Source of the DNA: CAVUFH01 sp963740835
Lineage (GTDB): Bacteria; Actinomycetota; Acidimicrobiia; IMCC26256; PALSA-610
Assembly (NCBI GenBank): GCA_963740835.1
Contig: CAVUFH010000003.1
Coordinates: 124,001-188,000 of the forward strand
Direction: 5' to 3'
Length of the DNA: 64,000 nucleotides
Shown here in pieces: positions 7,536 to 15,818 of the stretch; the first letter of the stretch is position 1, and each line of letters starts with the position of its first letter. The position numbers were made by a program, and so were the translations under genes. The notes beneath the pieces are model-generated. The model was not told the origin of the DNA and searched no databases. It saw only the letters and a program-made list of their open reading frames with translations.

Positions 7536-8204
7536 ATGCGTCGTTCACCGCGATCCGTTTTGGCCGCGTGTGCCGCAATCGTCGTTGCTCTCGTGACCGC
7601 GGGAGTGGTGTTCAGTGATCTCACCGCGTTGCACCGACGCGCCGGTTCGCTCGGACAACCACGAAGCGTGCTCGTCGCCCGGCGGGATCTCGCGCTCGGC
7701 ACCACGCTCGGCGCGAACGATCTCCGCGTGATCTCGCGCTACGCGACTGCTGTACCCGCCAACGCCGTGTCCTCACTCGACGACGTGATCGGCCGGATCG
7801 TCGCGGTGCCGGTGGTCGAAGGTTCGGTGCTGCAGTCGACCCACTTGACGACCACCGAACGCGACGGGCTCGGCGGCCTCGTACCGGTCGGGTACCGAGC
7901 CGTACGCGTTCGCCCCGAGGACGGGCTGCGGCCGCCGGCGGGCGCGGTCGTCGATGTCCTGGCGTCGCTCGAGGTCTCGATCGAACGCGCCGCGGCCGCC
8001 GAGGTCGTGGCGCACGGGGCACGGGTGCTCGCGATCGACGGCGGGGCCGAACCCGCGACAACCGGAGAGGCCGATGCGGTGGGCGTTACCCTCCTCGTCA
8101 CCGAGGACGAGGCGCGCGGGATCGCATTTGCTGCTGCGAACGGCGTCGTGACGTTGGCGCTCGCGCCGCCGGAGGACGCGTGCTGTTCATCGACAGGATC
8201 ATGA
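7536..8204 (+). CDS. SAF-domain protein, CpaB/RcpC-like
   Basis: The 222-residue protein has an N-terminal membrane anchor (SVLAACAAIVVALVTAGVVFS) and then a SAF domain: SVLVARRDLALGTTLGANDL followed by VIGRIVAVPVVEGSVLQSTHL. A C-terminal part resembles the RcpC/CpaB region (GYRAVRVRPEDGLRPPAGAVVDVLAS). CpaB proteins are periplasmic parts of Flp/Tad pilus secretion, but no other pilus gene is nearby, so the role is open. ATG 7536 follows a purine-rich site (AAAAGGGGAAGGG). The stop overlaps the uppP start as ATGA. Confidence 0.8.
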   Translation: MRRSPRSVLAACAAIVVALVTAGVVFSDLTALHRRAGSLGQPRSVLVARRDLALGTTLGANDLRVISRYATAVPANAVSSLDDVIGRIVAVPVVEGSVLQSTHLTTTERDGLGGLVPVGYRAVRVRPEDGLRPPAGAVVDVLASLEVSIERAAAAEVVAHGARVLAIDGGAEPATTGEADAVGVTLLVTEDEARGIAFAAANGVVTLALAPPEDACCSSTGS

Positions 8205-9082
8205 CCGACGCGGTGCTGGTGCTCACTGCGCCGGCGACCGCGGCCGCGAACGAGTTGACCGCGGCCAAAGCCGTGGTGCTCGGACTCGTCGAAGGCATCA
8301 CGGAGTACCTGCCGGTCTCGTCGACGGGCCACCTGCTCGTGACGCAGAAGTTGCTCGACGTCGGCGACACCGACGCAACCAAGGACGCGGCCGACACGTA
8401 CGCGATCACGATCCAAGCGGGCGCGATCCTCGCCGTCGTCCTGTTGTACTTCGGACGCCTGCGCGCGATGGCGTCAGGGCTCGTCGGTCGCGATCCCGAA
8501 GGCAGGCACGTGCTCGTCGCGGTGTTGATCGCGTTCCTCCCCGCGGCGATCGTCGGCGTCGCGCTGGAGAACTCGATCAAGGACCACCTCTTCGGCGTCG
8601 GTCCGGTGATCGCGGCGTGGATCGTCGGCGGTGTTGTGATCCTCGTCGCGTCCCGCTGGCTGCGCGAGCGACCGCCCGGACGCATCGGACTCGAACAGAT
8701 CACGGTGCGGACGGCGGTGATCATCGGTGCCGCGCAGATCCTCGCGTTGTGGCCGGGCGCGAGCCGGAGTCTCGTGACGATCCTCGCCGCGTTGTTTCTC
8801 GGCCTGTCCATGCCCGCCGCGCTCGAATTCAGCTTCCTGCTCGGACTCGCGACGCTCAGTGCGGCCACCGTGTTCGAGGCGCTGAAGCACGGCGGCGAAT
8901 TGGTGGACACCTACGGCTTGCTCAACCCGTTCATCGGGTTCCTCGTCGCCTTCGTCTCGGCGGTGGTTGCGGTGCGCTGGCTGGTCGGATACCTCAACCG
9001 GCACGGGCTCGAGCTGTTCGGTTGGTACCGGATCGTCATCGCTGCGATCGCGATCGTCCTCGTGATCACGGGCGCGATCTGA
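8201..9082 (+). CDS. uppP: Undecaprenyl-diphosphatase UppP (BacA family)
   Basis: UppP dephosphorylates undecaprenyl diphosphate at the membrane to recycle the lipid carrier for peptidoglycan and wall polymers. The 293-residue polytopic protein carries the family signatures GLVEGITEYLPVSSTGHL (Glu and Ser/His catalytic residues, about residue 30) and WPGASRSLVTI (about 186), with about eight hydrophobic helices. I choose ATG 8201, which overlaps the upstream stop as ATGA. GTG 8180 has a GGAGG only 4 nt upstream and is a weaker alternative. Confidence 0.95.
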   Translation: MTDAVLVLTAPATAAANELTAAKAVVLGLVEGITEYLPVSSTGHLLVTQKLLDVGDTDATKDAADTYAITIQAGAILAVVLLYFGRLRAMASGLVGRDPEGRHVLVAVLIAFLPAAIVGVALENSIKDHLFGVGPVIAAWIVGGVVILVASRWLRERPPGRIGLEQITVRTAVIIGAAQILALWPGASRSLVTILAALFLGLSMPAALEFSFLLGLATLSAATVFEALKHGGELVDTYGLLNPFIGFLVAFVSAVVAVRWLVGYLNRHGLELFGWYRIVIAAIAIVLVITGAI

Positions 9083-9087
9083 CTCGC

Positions 9088-9093
9088 TAGCGT
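9088..9093 (+). promoter_or_regulatory. Probable leaderless -10 element of the HAD gene
   Basis: TAGCGT ends 6 nt before GTG 9100. The element lies within the 17-nt gap after uppP and no ribosome binding site is present. Confidence 0.45.
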
Positions 9094-9099
9094 CACGGC

Positions 9100-9861
9100 G
9101 TGATCAGCACCGTCATCTTCGACTACGGCGGCGTCATCTCGAGCCCGCTGTTCATCGGCATCGGCGCGTTCGAGGAGTCGGAAGGCTTCGCGAGGGGCTC
9201 GCTCCTCGAACTGCTCTTCGGCGAGACGCACTACATCGGCGTCGAGGGACGCGCAGTCGCCGCAGAAGTCGTCGACCCGATCAGGAACGAGGTCTCCGAC
9301 GCGATCGCCGCCGACCCGGACGCGATCGAGGCCGCGGGGAGCGCGCGTGACGAACCCGACTGGCATCTGCTCGAGAAGGGGGCGATCGACGTCGCGACGT
9401 ACTTCGATCGCATGGTCGAGAAGGCGCCCGCGGTGCTCGGTCGCCCGCTCGACATGGACGCGTACGGACGCTTCTGGCGCAGCACGGCACCGGGCGTGCA
9501 CTGGATGGTTGTCCACAAGATGCGCGAGTTGAAGGAACGCGGCCTTCGCGTCGGGTTGCTCACCAACAACGTGAAGGAATTCGGTGAGCACTGGCGCGCC
9601 ACGTTCCCGATCGAGATGTGCGACGAGATCGTCGACTCGAGTCACGTCGGGATGCGTAAGCCCGATCGGGCGATCTACGAGCTCACGTGCACGCGCATGG
9701 GCATCACGCCGCACGAAGCGGTGTTCGTCGACGACAACGCCGACAACATCGCGGCCGCGCGCGCCTTCGGCATGGAAGTCGTGCACTTCGGCGAGCAACC
9801 GTGGGCCGCGCTCGAAGAGCTCGACGCGATTCTCGAGCGGCGCGGCGTCCAGGTCGGCTGA
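9100..9861 (+). CDS. HAD-superfamily hydrolase
   Basis: The 253-residue protein shows the HAD core: FDYGGVIS at residues 7-14 (motif I, but with Tyr in place of the usual second Asp: DYGGV instead of DxDGV), VGLLTNN (motif II), MRKPDRAIYE (motif III Lys) and FVDDNADNIAAA (motif IV). A helical cap lies between residues 20 and 130. Proteins of this kind include the HAD domain of ACAD10/epoxide-hydrolase-like proteins. The missing acid/base Asp suggests weak phosphatase activity or a dehalogenase-like reaction. The substrate is unknown. Confidence 0.85.
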   Translation: MISTVIFDYGGVISSPLFIGIGAFEESEGFARGSLLELLFGETHYIGVEGRAVAAEVVDPIRNEVSDAIAADPDAIEAAGSARDEPDWHLLEKGAIDVATYFDRMVEKAPAVLGRPLDMDAYGRFWRSTAPGVHWMVVHKMRELKERGLRVGLLTNNVKEFGEHWRATFPIEMCDEIVDSSHVGMRKPDRAIYELTCTRMGITPHEAVFVDDNADNIAAARAFGMEVVHFGEQPWAALEELDAILERRGVQVG

Positions 9862-9873
9862 GGCCCGGGCCGG

Positions 9874-10234
9874 TTACGCGTCGCGGTGCACAGTGTCCGG
9901 CGCGAACGCGGGGAAGCAGACCGCGATGTACTCGGCGCCCTCCGGCGTGGCGTACTGCACCCACTCGCCTGCGTGGGTCATCACGGCCTGGCCCGCCGCG
10001 CACGTCGAGCTCACCGTCGGTGTGCCGCACGAGCATCGCACCCGCGAGCACCACCGTGTACTCGTCGAACTCGGGCGTCTGCGCCGGCTCCGACCAACCG
10101 GCCGGACTGCGCATGTGCGCCACACTGAGCCGTGTCGTGCCGGTGTTGACGCGCCCGACGTACTCGTCGATGAGCTTCGGGGGCGCGCCGGCCGCTTCGA
10201 CACGAGTCGCGCCGGGAACGAGCGTCGGAGGCAT
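9874..10234 (-). pseudogene. Cupin-domain protein broken by a +1 frameshift
   Basis: From ATG 10234, which has GAGGAGAAG upstream, the frame reads a cupin (PTLVPGATRVEAAG, then FDEYTVVLAGAMLVRHTDGE) to about 10003. The continuation (AAGQAVMTHAGEWVQYATPE, then AVCFPAFAPDTVHRDA) lies in the next frame and stops at 9874. Removing one base in the CGCGG run near 9998-10003 restores a 119-residue single-domain cupin. It may be a real pseudogene or a sequencing indel. The substrate of such small cupins is not predictable. Confidence 0.7.
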
Positions 10235-10290
10235 CTGCGTCTTCTCCTCGATATCGGATGTGCGTCGATTCTGGGGGCGAGGCGTTCTGT

Positions 10291-11670
10291 TCACACGCCG
10301 CTGAGCGTCATGTCGCCGACCAACAGCGTGACACCCGTCGCCGCGCCGGGCAGGTACACGAGATCGGAGCCGATCTCGATCACGTCGAGCAGCATGCGTT
10401 GCAACGTTGAGGCAATGGTCACCTCGCGCACCGGCTCCGCGAACACGCCGTCGCGCACCATGAGCCCCTCGGCGCCGACGGAGAAGTCGCCGCTGATCGG
10501 GTTGGTACCGGAGTGCAGCCCGCTCACCGACTGAACGTAGAAGGCCTCGGACACGGACGCGATGAGCTCCACGGGGGTGCGGGGTCCGGGCCGCAGCGTG
10601 AGCGCGCGCACCCCGACGCCCGGACCCGACGCGTACCCACCGCGCACCGCGCTGCCGGTGCTGAGCCCACCCGACCGGTGCCCGGTGTACACGTTGTGCA
10701 GGAAGCCGCGCAGGACGCCATCGGCGATGAGCTCATTGCGACGGGTCGGCATGCCCTCGCTGTCGTAGACAGACGCGCCGAACATCCGCGCGTCGGTCGG
10801 GTCGTCGACGATGTCGACGATCGGCGCCGCGATCTTCTCGCCTTCGCGTCCCGCGAACATCGAGCGTCCCTTGAGCAGCATCTCGCCGTTGAACGCGCTC
10901 GACAGGATGCCGAGCACGGATCGGGTCACGAGCGGATCGAACAGGATCGGGATCCGCCGGCCGGTGATCGGCTTCGCGCCGAGAAGGCGCACCGCGCGGT
11001 CGACGGCATCGCGCGGGATCGACTCGAGATCGAGATCCGCGAGCGAACGCCCCGCGGCAAAGCCGTATCCCGTCTGGGTGCCCGAACCGTCCTCGGCCAG
11101 AGCGACGGCGTGTGCAGAACACGTCGTGCGGCGCGTGTACGCCTCGACTCCGAGCGAGTTGGCGATCGCGGATTCGGCCCGGGCGTCGCCGTACCCGGTC
11201 GACTCGACTCCGCGCACCCTGGAGTCCCGCGCTTTCGTCGCGACCTCGAGGTCGAGCGCGATCTGGACCTTCGCGTCGGTGGGCGTCGAGACGACCTCGT
11301 CGCGCCACAGGTCGAGCGCGGCCGGCACGACACCGTTGACCTCCGCCGGCGTCGCGAGCGCGTACCACTCGTCGGGTTCGCCGAACCCGGCGTTGTCGCG
11401 TGCTTCGCGCAGCGTCTCCTCGATCACGTCGGGCTCGAGTGACCCGGCCGACGCGTACCCCTGGCGGTGATCGACGATCACCCGCACGCCGATGCCCTGG
11501 ATGCCGGCCGTCGTGAGCGACTCGACCTCACCGCCGAACACCTCGACATCGGTTTCCTGCGTGCGCAGTACGTACGCCTCGACCTGTTCGCCGGTATGCG
11601 CCGCACTGGCGACACGGCGCGCGATCGCGAGCAGGTCTTCTTGCTCGAGCTGATCGGACGCCGAGCTCAT
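10291..11670 (-). CDS. tldE: TldE/PmbA-family metalloprotease subunit
   Basis: The 459-residue protein is the non-catalytic half of the TldD-TldE heterodimeric protease, which trims modified or unfolded peptides. It has the family features YVLRTQETDVEVFGGEVES near the N-terminus, GIGVRVIVDHRQGYAS, IPILFDPLVTRSVLGILSSAF, SGLHSGTNPISGDFSVGAEG and LVGDMTLSG at the C-terminus. It lacks the HExxxH motif of TldD, as expected. ATG 11670 overlaps the tldD stop by 4 nt (ATGA), so the two subunits are translationally coupled. Confidence 0.93.
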   Translation of the reverse strand: MSSASDQLEQEDLLAIARRVASAAHTGEQVEAYVLRTQETDVEVFGGEVESLTTAGIQGIGVRVIVDHRQGYASAGSLEPDVIEETLREARDNAGFGEPDEWYALATPAEVNGVVPAALDLWRDEVVSTPTDAKVQIALDLEVATKARDSRVRGVESTGYGDARAESAIANSLGVEAYTRRTTCSAHAVALAEDGSGTQTGYGFAAGRSLADLDLESIPRDAVDRAVRLLGAKPITGRRIPILFDPLVTRSVLGILSSAFNGEMLLKGRSMFAGREGEKIAAPIVDIVDDPTDARMFGASVYDSEGMPTRRNELIADGVLRGFLHNVYTGHRSGGLSTGSAVRGGYASGPGVGVRALTLRPGPRTPVELIASVSEAFYVQSVSGLHSGTNPISGDFSVGAEGLMVRDGVFAEPVREVTIASTLQRMLLDVIEIGSDLVYLPGAATGVTLLVGDMTLSGV

Positions 11671-13055
11671 GCCGCGGTGCCGCCGACCGTCATCTCCCGA
11701 ACGAGGAGCGTCGGCTGCCCCGACGACACCGGCACGGACTGCCCGTTCTTTCCGCACATCCCGGTCCACGTCTCGAAGTCGTTGCCGACGACATCGACCA
11801 TGCGCAGTACTTCGGGACCGTTGCCGATCAGTTGCGCGGCGCGAATCGGGTGCGTGATCTCGCCCTTCTCGATCAGGTACGCCTCGGTCACACCGAACAC
11901 GAAGTCGCCGGTGGCGGGATCGACCTGCCCGCCGCCGAGTTGCGCGCAGTAGATGCCGTAGTCGACGCCGCGCACGATGTCGGCCGGATCCGTCGTCCCC
12001 GCGAGCAGGAACGTGTTCGTCATGCGCACCATCGGCAGATGGCGGTAGGTCTGGCGGCGGCCGTTCCCACTGCTCGGCCGGCCCTCCTTGCGCGCGCGGA
12101 GGAAGTCCCACATGTAGTCGGTGAGCACGCCGGCTTCGATCAAGGCGTTGCGCTGCGCGGGCTTGCCTTCGTCGTCGATGCGCAGCGTTCCCCACTCGTG
12201 TCCGTAGGTGCCGTCGTCGACCAGCGTGACGAGCGGCGACGCAACCTGCTCACCGACGCGACCGGTGAACACCGACGCGTCCTTGAAGATGTGATCCGCT
12301 TCGAGCCCGTGCCCGCACGCTTCGTGGAACAGCACACCGCCCGCGCCCCGCCGCAGGACGACGGGGACCTTGCCCGAAGGCGCGGGCACCGCGTCGAGGA
12401 GGGTCACCGCGCGGCGGGCGGCGGCGTGCCCGACTTCCTCGGCGTCGATCTCGTCGAAGAGCTCGAATCCGAGCGTGCGGCCGGGCGCTTCGTAACCGGT
12501 CTGCATGCCGGTGTCGCCGGTCGCGACGCACTGCACCATCAGCCGCGTCCGCACCTGGTCGTCGCCGGCCAGCAGCCCGTCCGAGTTCGCGACCTGGATC
12601 TTCCGGTGGGCGTCTGCGTACGAGACCGTGACGGACGTGACCGTGTGGCTCTCGGCCCGAGCCCCGGCGTCGGCCCGGGCGAGCAGGTCGACCTTGCGGC
12701 GCTTCTCGACCGTCTCCGGCAGCACGACCGTGGGCCGGGGCGTCACCGCGCCGCCGTCCTCGAGCGCGACGGTGCGACTGCCACCACCGCCGCCACGGGT
12801 CGCGGCCGCGGCCGCCTCGGCGGCCACGAGCAAGCCGGGCGGAGACAGGTCGGCGGTGTGCGCGAACCCGGTCGTGTCACCCCGCACGACCCGGATGCCC
12901 GCGCCGCGCTCCCGTCCGGACACCAGCTCCTCGGCGCGACCTTCGTCGTAGCGGGCGCTCGACGACCGCCGGTCCTCGACGAAGACCTCGGCGAAATCAC
13001 CGCCGTTGCGCAGCGCGTGATCCAGCGTCGAGCGAAGCACTTCAGTTTCGATCAT
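11667..13055 (-). CDS. tldD: TldD-family zinc metalloprotease
   Basis: TldD is the catalytic subunit of the TldD/TldE protease. The product has the zinc-binding LFHEACGHGLEADHI (HExxxH, near residue 245), the N-terminal AEVFVEDRRS with the RGAGIRVVRG segment, and the C-terminal glycine-rich YCAQLGGGQVDPATGDFVFGV region. ATG 13055 (MIETEVLR) is preferred because GAGGA lies 5 nt upstream; the in-frame GTG 13067 is the alternative. In enterobacteria the pair processes microcin B17, but no peptide precursor gene is recognisable nearby. Confidence 0.94.
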   Translation of the reverse strand: MIETEVLRSTLDHALRNGGDFAEVFVEDRRSSSARYDEGRAEELVSGRERGAGIRVVRGDTTGFAHTADLSPPGLLVAAEAAAAATRGGGGGSRTVALEDGGAVTPRPTVVLPETVEKRRKVDLLARADAGARAESHTVTSVTVSYADAHRKIQVANSDGLLAGDDQVRTRLMVQCVATGDTGMQTGYEAPGRTLGFELFDEIDAEEVGHAAARRAVTLLDAVPAPSGKVPVVLRRGAGGVLFHEACGHGLEADHIFKDASVFTGRVGEQVASPLVTLVDDGTYGHEWGTLRIDDEGKPAQRNALIEAGVLTDYMWDFLRARKEGRPSSGNGRRQTYRHLPMVRMTNTFLLAGTTDPADIVRGVDYGIYCAQLGGGQVDPATGDFVFGVTEAYLIEKGEITHPIRAAQLIGNGPEVLRMVDVVGNDFETWTGMCGKNGQSVPVSSGQPTLLVREMTVGGTAA

Positions 13056-13114
13056 GTCGTTCCTCACAAGACCCGAGGGGCGATCGGAGGTGCCCGCGCG
13101 CGAGTCGACTGCCG

Positions 13115-13120
13115 TATCGT
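13115..13120 (+). promoter_or_regulatory. Probable leaderless -10 element of the thioesterase gene
   Basis: TATCGT ends 6 nt before ATG 13127 in the short divergent region shared with tldD. Confidence 0.45.
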
Positions 13121-13126
13121 ACGGCC

Positions 13127-13510
13127 ATGGGTGTGAAGCCCGGTCTCTCCGGATCGGTGACCTTGCTCGTCGCGGACGGCGACACCTCGCTCGCGATGCA
13201 CAGCGGTGACGTGCCGGTCCTCGGCACGCCGCACGTCGTCGCGCTGGCCGAAGAAGCGAGCGTCGAGGCCGTCGCCGCCGCCCTGCCGCCCAACACCACG
13301 ACCGTCGGCTACCAGGTCCAGCTCACCCACCTCGCGCCGACGCCGGTGGGCGGGAAGGTCACCGCGGACGCCATGCTCGAGACCGTGGAGGGCCGGCGGC
13401 TGACGTTCCGCGTCTCGGTCAGCGACGCCCGCGGCCTGGTTGCCGCCGGCCGCATCACTCGTGTGGTCGTCGAACGGTCCCGGTTCCTCGAGCGCGCCCA
13501 GGGCGACTGA
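13127..13510 (+). CDS. Hotdog thioesterase, FlK-like
   Basis: The 127-residue protein matches the fluoroacetyl-CoA thioesterase-like hotdog family. GTPHVVALAEEAS (about residues 36-48) supplies the Thr and Glu, and QLTHLAPTPVGG (about 67-78) the His of the FlK active site; the closing strands are TFRVSVSDARGLVAAG. It probably hydrolyses a short acyl-CoA, but the substrate is unknown. The enoyl-CoA hydratase gene starts 8 nt downstream, so both are likely one transcript for acyl-CoA metabolism. Confidence 0.85.
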   Translation: MGVKPGLSGSVTLLVADGDTSLAMHSGDVPVLGTPHVVALAEEASVEAVAAALPPNTTTVGYQVQLTHLAPTPVGGKVTADAMLETVEGRRLTFRVSVSDARGLVAAGRITRVVVERSRFLERAQGD

Positions 13511-13518
13511 GCCGGGCC

Positions 13519-14193
13519 GTGGCCGATCTGCGGGTCGAACGCACGGACGCAGCCGCCGTCATCACCCTCGATCGTCCGGCGAAGAAGAACGCGTTGTCGA
13601 TCGCGTTGCGCGACGAGATCACGGACTCACTCGTCGGGCTCGCCGCGGACGAGTCGGTCAAGGTGGTCGTGTTCACCGGCGCCGGTGACACGTTCTGCGC
13701 AGGCTTCGATCTGTCGGAGTTCCCTCGCGCCCTCGAAGACGATTCGTACGCGCGCACGTTGTGGGCGTCGAGCGACCGGTATCACGACGCAGTGCTCCGG
13801 TTCCCCGTCCCGACGATCGCGGCGGTGAACGGAGCCGCCCTGGCCGGTGGCTTCGATCTCGCGATCATGTGCGACCTGCGCGTCGCCGCCACGACCGCGC
13901 GCTTCGCGCATCCCGAGTACACCTTTGGTGACGTGGTCTACGCGCCGTTGCACGACCTCGTCGGCGGCGCAGTGGCCCGGGAGCTCTGCTTCACGGGCCG
14001 CGTCGTACCCGCCGGTGAAGCGCTCGCGCTCCGCCTCGTCAACGCGGTCGTCGAGCCGGGCGCGCTCATGGAGACGACGATGGAGATGGTCGAGCGCATC
14101 GCGCTCGCTCCGCGCGAGTTCCTCGCCCGGAGCAAGGCCAAAGCGCTCGCACGCGCCGGCGCGGGGGCGATGCACCTCACGCTCGACCTTTGA
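13519..14193 (+). CDS. Enoyl-CoA hydratase/isomerase family protein
   Basis: The 224-residue crotonase-fold protein has LDRPAKKNALS at residues 17-27, the CoA-binding oxyanion segment GAGDTFCAGFDLSEF (about 54-68) and AAVNGAALAGGFDLAIMCD (about 101-119). The position equivalent to the hydratase Glu144 lies in MCDLRVA and is not Glu, and the second Glu region reads HPEYTFG, so the exact reaction (hydratase, isomerase or hydrolase) is uncertain. It is short for the family (usually about 260) and lacks much of the C-terminal trimerisation region. Confidence 0.85.
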   Translation: MADLRVERTDAAAVITLDRPAKKNALSIALRDEITDSLVGLAADESVKVVVFTGAGDTFCAGFDLSEFPRALEDDSYARTLWASSDRYHDAVLRFPVPTIAAVNGAALAGGFDLAIMCDLRVAATTARFAHPEYTFGDVVYAPLHDLVGGAVARELCFTGRVVPAGEALALRLVNAVVEPGALMETTMEMVERIALAPREFLARSKAKALARAGAGAMHLTLDL

Positions 14194-14202
14194 TCGCGAG
14201 GC

Positions 14203-15816
14203 TCAGGCGAGGTTGCTCGACCGCGGGTACGCGTCTGCCGGGTCGGTGAGCACGTTCACGAGCGAGACGCCCTTTGTCGCGAACGCGCGGTCGAGCGCGG
14301 GGCCGATCTCCGCCGCGTCCGCGACGCACTCGCCGTTGCCGCCGAGCGCGCGCACCGCTTCGTCGTAGCGGATGCCAGGCCGCAGCTCCGCGACCACGTC
14401 GTAGCCGAACAGCGCCTGCATCGGATGCTTCTCGAGTCCCCAGATGCCGTTGTTCCCGACGATCGCCACGACATCCACGCCGTGCCGGGCGAGCGCTTCG
14501 AAGTCACCGAGGGCGAAGCCGGCCGCGCCGTCGCCCAGCAGGAGCACAACCTGCCGGTCGGGGTGCGCGAGCCCGGCCGCCAGCGCGTACCCGGGGCCCA
14601 TGCCGAGGCAGCCGTACGGCCCGGGGTCGAGGAACGTGCCCGGCTCGTACGAATCGATGAGCTTGCCCGCGTAGGACACGAAGTCGCCGCCGTCACCGAT
14701 CACAATCGCGTCGCGGTCGAGGCGGGTCCGCAACTCACCGTAGATCCGCGCCGGCCGGATCGGCGAGCGGTCGTCGTTGAGCGAGCCGGCCTCGGCCGCG
14801 CGTTTCGCCAGTTCCTCGTCCCGCAGGCGCGCGACCCACGCGGTGGTGCGACCGGTCGCGGAGACCGAGTCGGTGAGCGCGGTGAACGTCGCGGCCAGGT
14901 CGCCGCCCGTGGACGCGGCGAGATCAGCGTGGCGTCCGATCCCGGCCGGGGTGTCGCAGAGGTGGACCACCCGCGCGTCCCCGAACCGCCCGAACCCGAG
15001 CCGGAAATCGAGCGGCGTTCCCGCGACGAGCACGAGATCCGCCTCGCGAAGCGCGACCGACCGCGCGCGCGAGAATGCGAGCGCGTGATCGGCCGGGATC
15101 GTGCCGCGACCCATGCCGTTCACGAACACCGGGATGTTCGCCGCCTCGGCAAACGCGACGAGCGCGCCTTCGGCGTGGGCCCAGTACACGTCACCGCCCG
15201 CGAACAAGACGGGCTGCTCGGCCGCGGCCACGAGCGCGGCCACCGCCTGCACGGCCACCGGATCGGGATCCGAACCGCGCAGCGTTCGCTCGTCGACCAC
15301 CGGCATCTCGACGCTCGCGGGCCCGAACCCATCGAGCGGGATGTCGACGAACGCCGGGCCGCGGCGGGGCGTGCGGGCGGCGGCACACGCGGCGTCGAGC
15401 TCGGCGACGATCGACACGGGCGAGGTCGCGGTGGCGGCCGACTTCACGACTGACGCGACGATCGGGACGTGATCGAGCTCCTGCAGCGACCCGGCGCCCC
15501 AGCGCTTCTGCGGCGCGCGCCCGCCGACGACGACCATCGGAGTCCCGTTCATCCCGGCTGCGGTCATGGCGCTGACGCCGTTGGTGACGCCCGGACCGGC
15601 AGTGAGCGCCGCGCAACCGAGGCGCCGGGTGACCTTCGCCCAGCCTTCGGCCGCGAACGTCGCGGTCTGTTCGTGGCGCGTGTCGACGAGGCGCAGATCG
15701 GCCTGGACCGCGCCGTCGTAGAGCACGAACAAGTGACCGCCCGACAACGTGAACATCACGTCGACACCGTGGCGCAACAGCACCTCGACGCCGAGCCGGC
15801 CGCCGTGGGCGTCCAC
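14203..15816 (-). CDS. Thiamine-pyrophosphate enzyme, acetolactate synthase/2-hydroxyacyl-CoA lyase-like
   Basis: The 537-residue protein has the three-domain TPP enzyme plan. The N-terminal pyrimidine-binding domain carries VDTRHEQTATFAAEGWAK with the catalytic Glu. The central domain includes QPVLFAGGDVYWA. The C-terminal pyrophosphate domain has LLLGDGAAGFALGDFEALAR followed by GNNGIWG (GDG-x-N motif). Sequences of this kind are annotated as acetolactate synthase large subunit-like and may be 2-hydroxyacyl-CoA lyases or oxalyl-CoA-decarboxylase relatives. GTG 15816 is chosen because it lies 2 nt after the stop of the upstream hydrolase gene. Confidence 0.9.
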   Translation of the reverse strand: MDAHGGRLGVEVLLRHGVDVMFTLSGGHLFVLYDGAVQADLRLVDTRHEQTATFAAEGWAKVTRRLGCAALTAGPGVTNGVSAMTAAGMNGTPMVVVGGRAPQKRWGAGSLQELDHVPIVASVVKSAATATSPVSIVAELDAACAAARTPRRGPAFVDIPLDGFGPASVEMPVVDERTLRGSDPDPVAVQAVAALVAAAEQPVLFAGGDVYWAHAEGALVAFAEAANIPVFVNGMGRGTIPADHALAFSRARSVALREADLVLVAGTPLDFRLGFGRFGDARVVHLCDTPAGIGRHADLAASTGGDLAATFTALTDSVSATGRTTAWVARLRDEELAKRAAEAGSLNDDRSPIRPARIYGELRTRLDRDAIVIGDGGDFVSYAGKLIDSYEPGTFLDPGPYGCLGMGPGYALAAGLAHPDRQVVLLLGDGAAGFALGDFEALARHGVDVVAIVGNNGIWGLEKHPMQALFGYDVVAELRPGIRYDEAVRALGGNGECVADAAEIGPALDRAFATKGVSLVNVLTDPADAYPRSSNLA

Positions 15817-15818
15817 GC

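Noticed and set aside
10291..13055. RiPP biosynthesis locus around tldD/tldE
   Set aside because: No radical SAM, YcaO, LanM or small precursor gene is adjacent; TldD/E are widespread housekeeping proteases.
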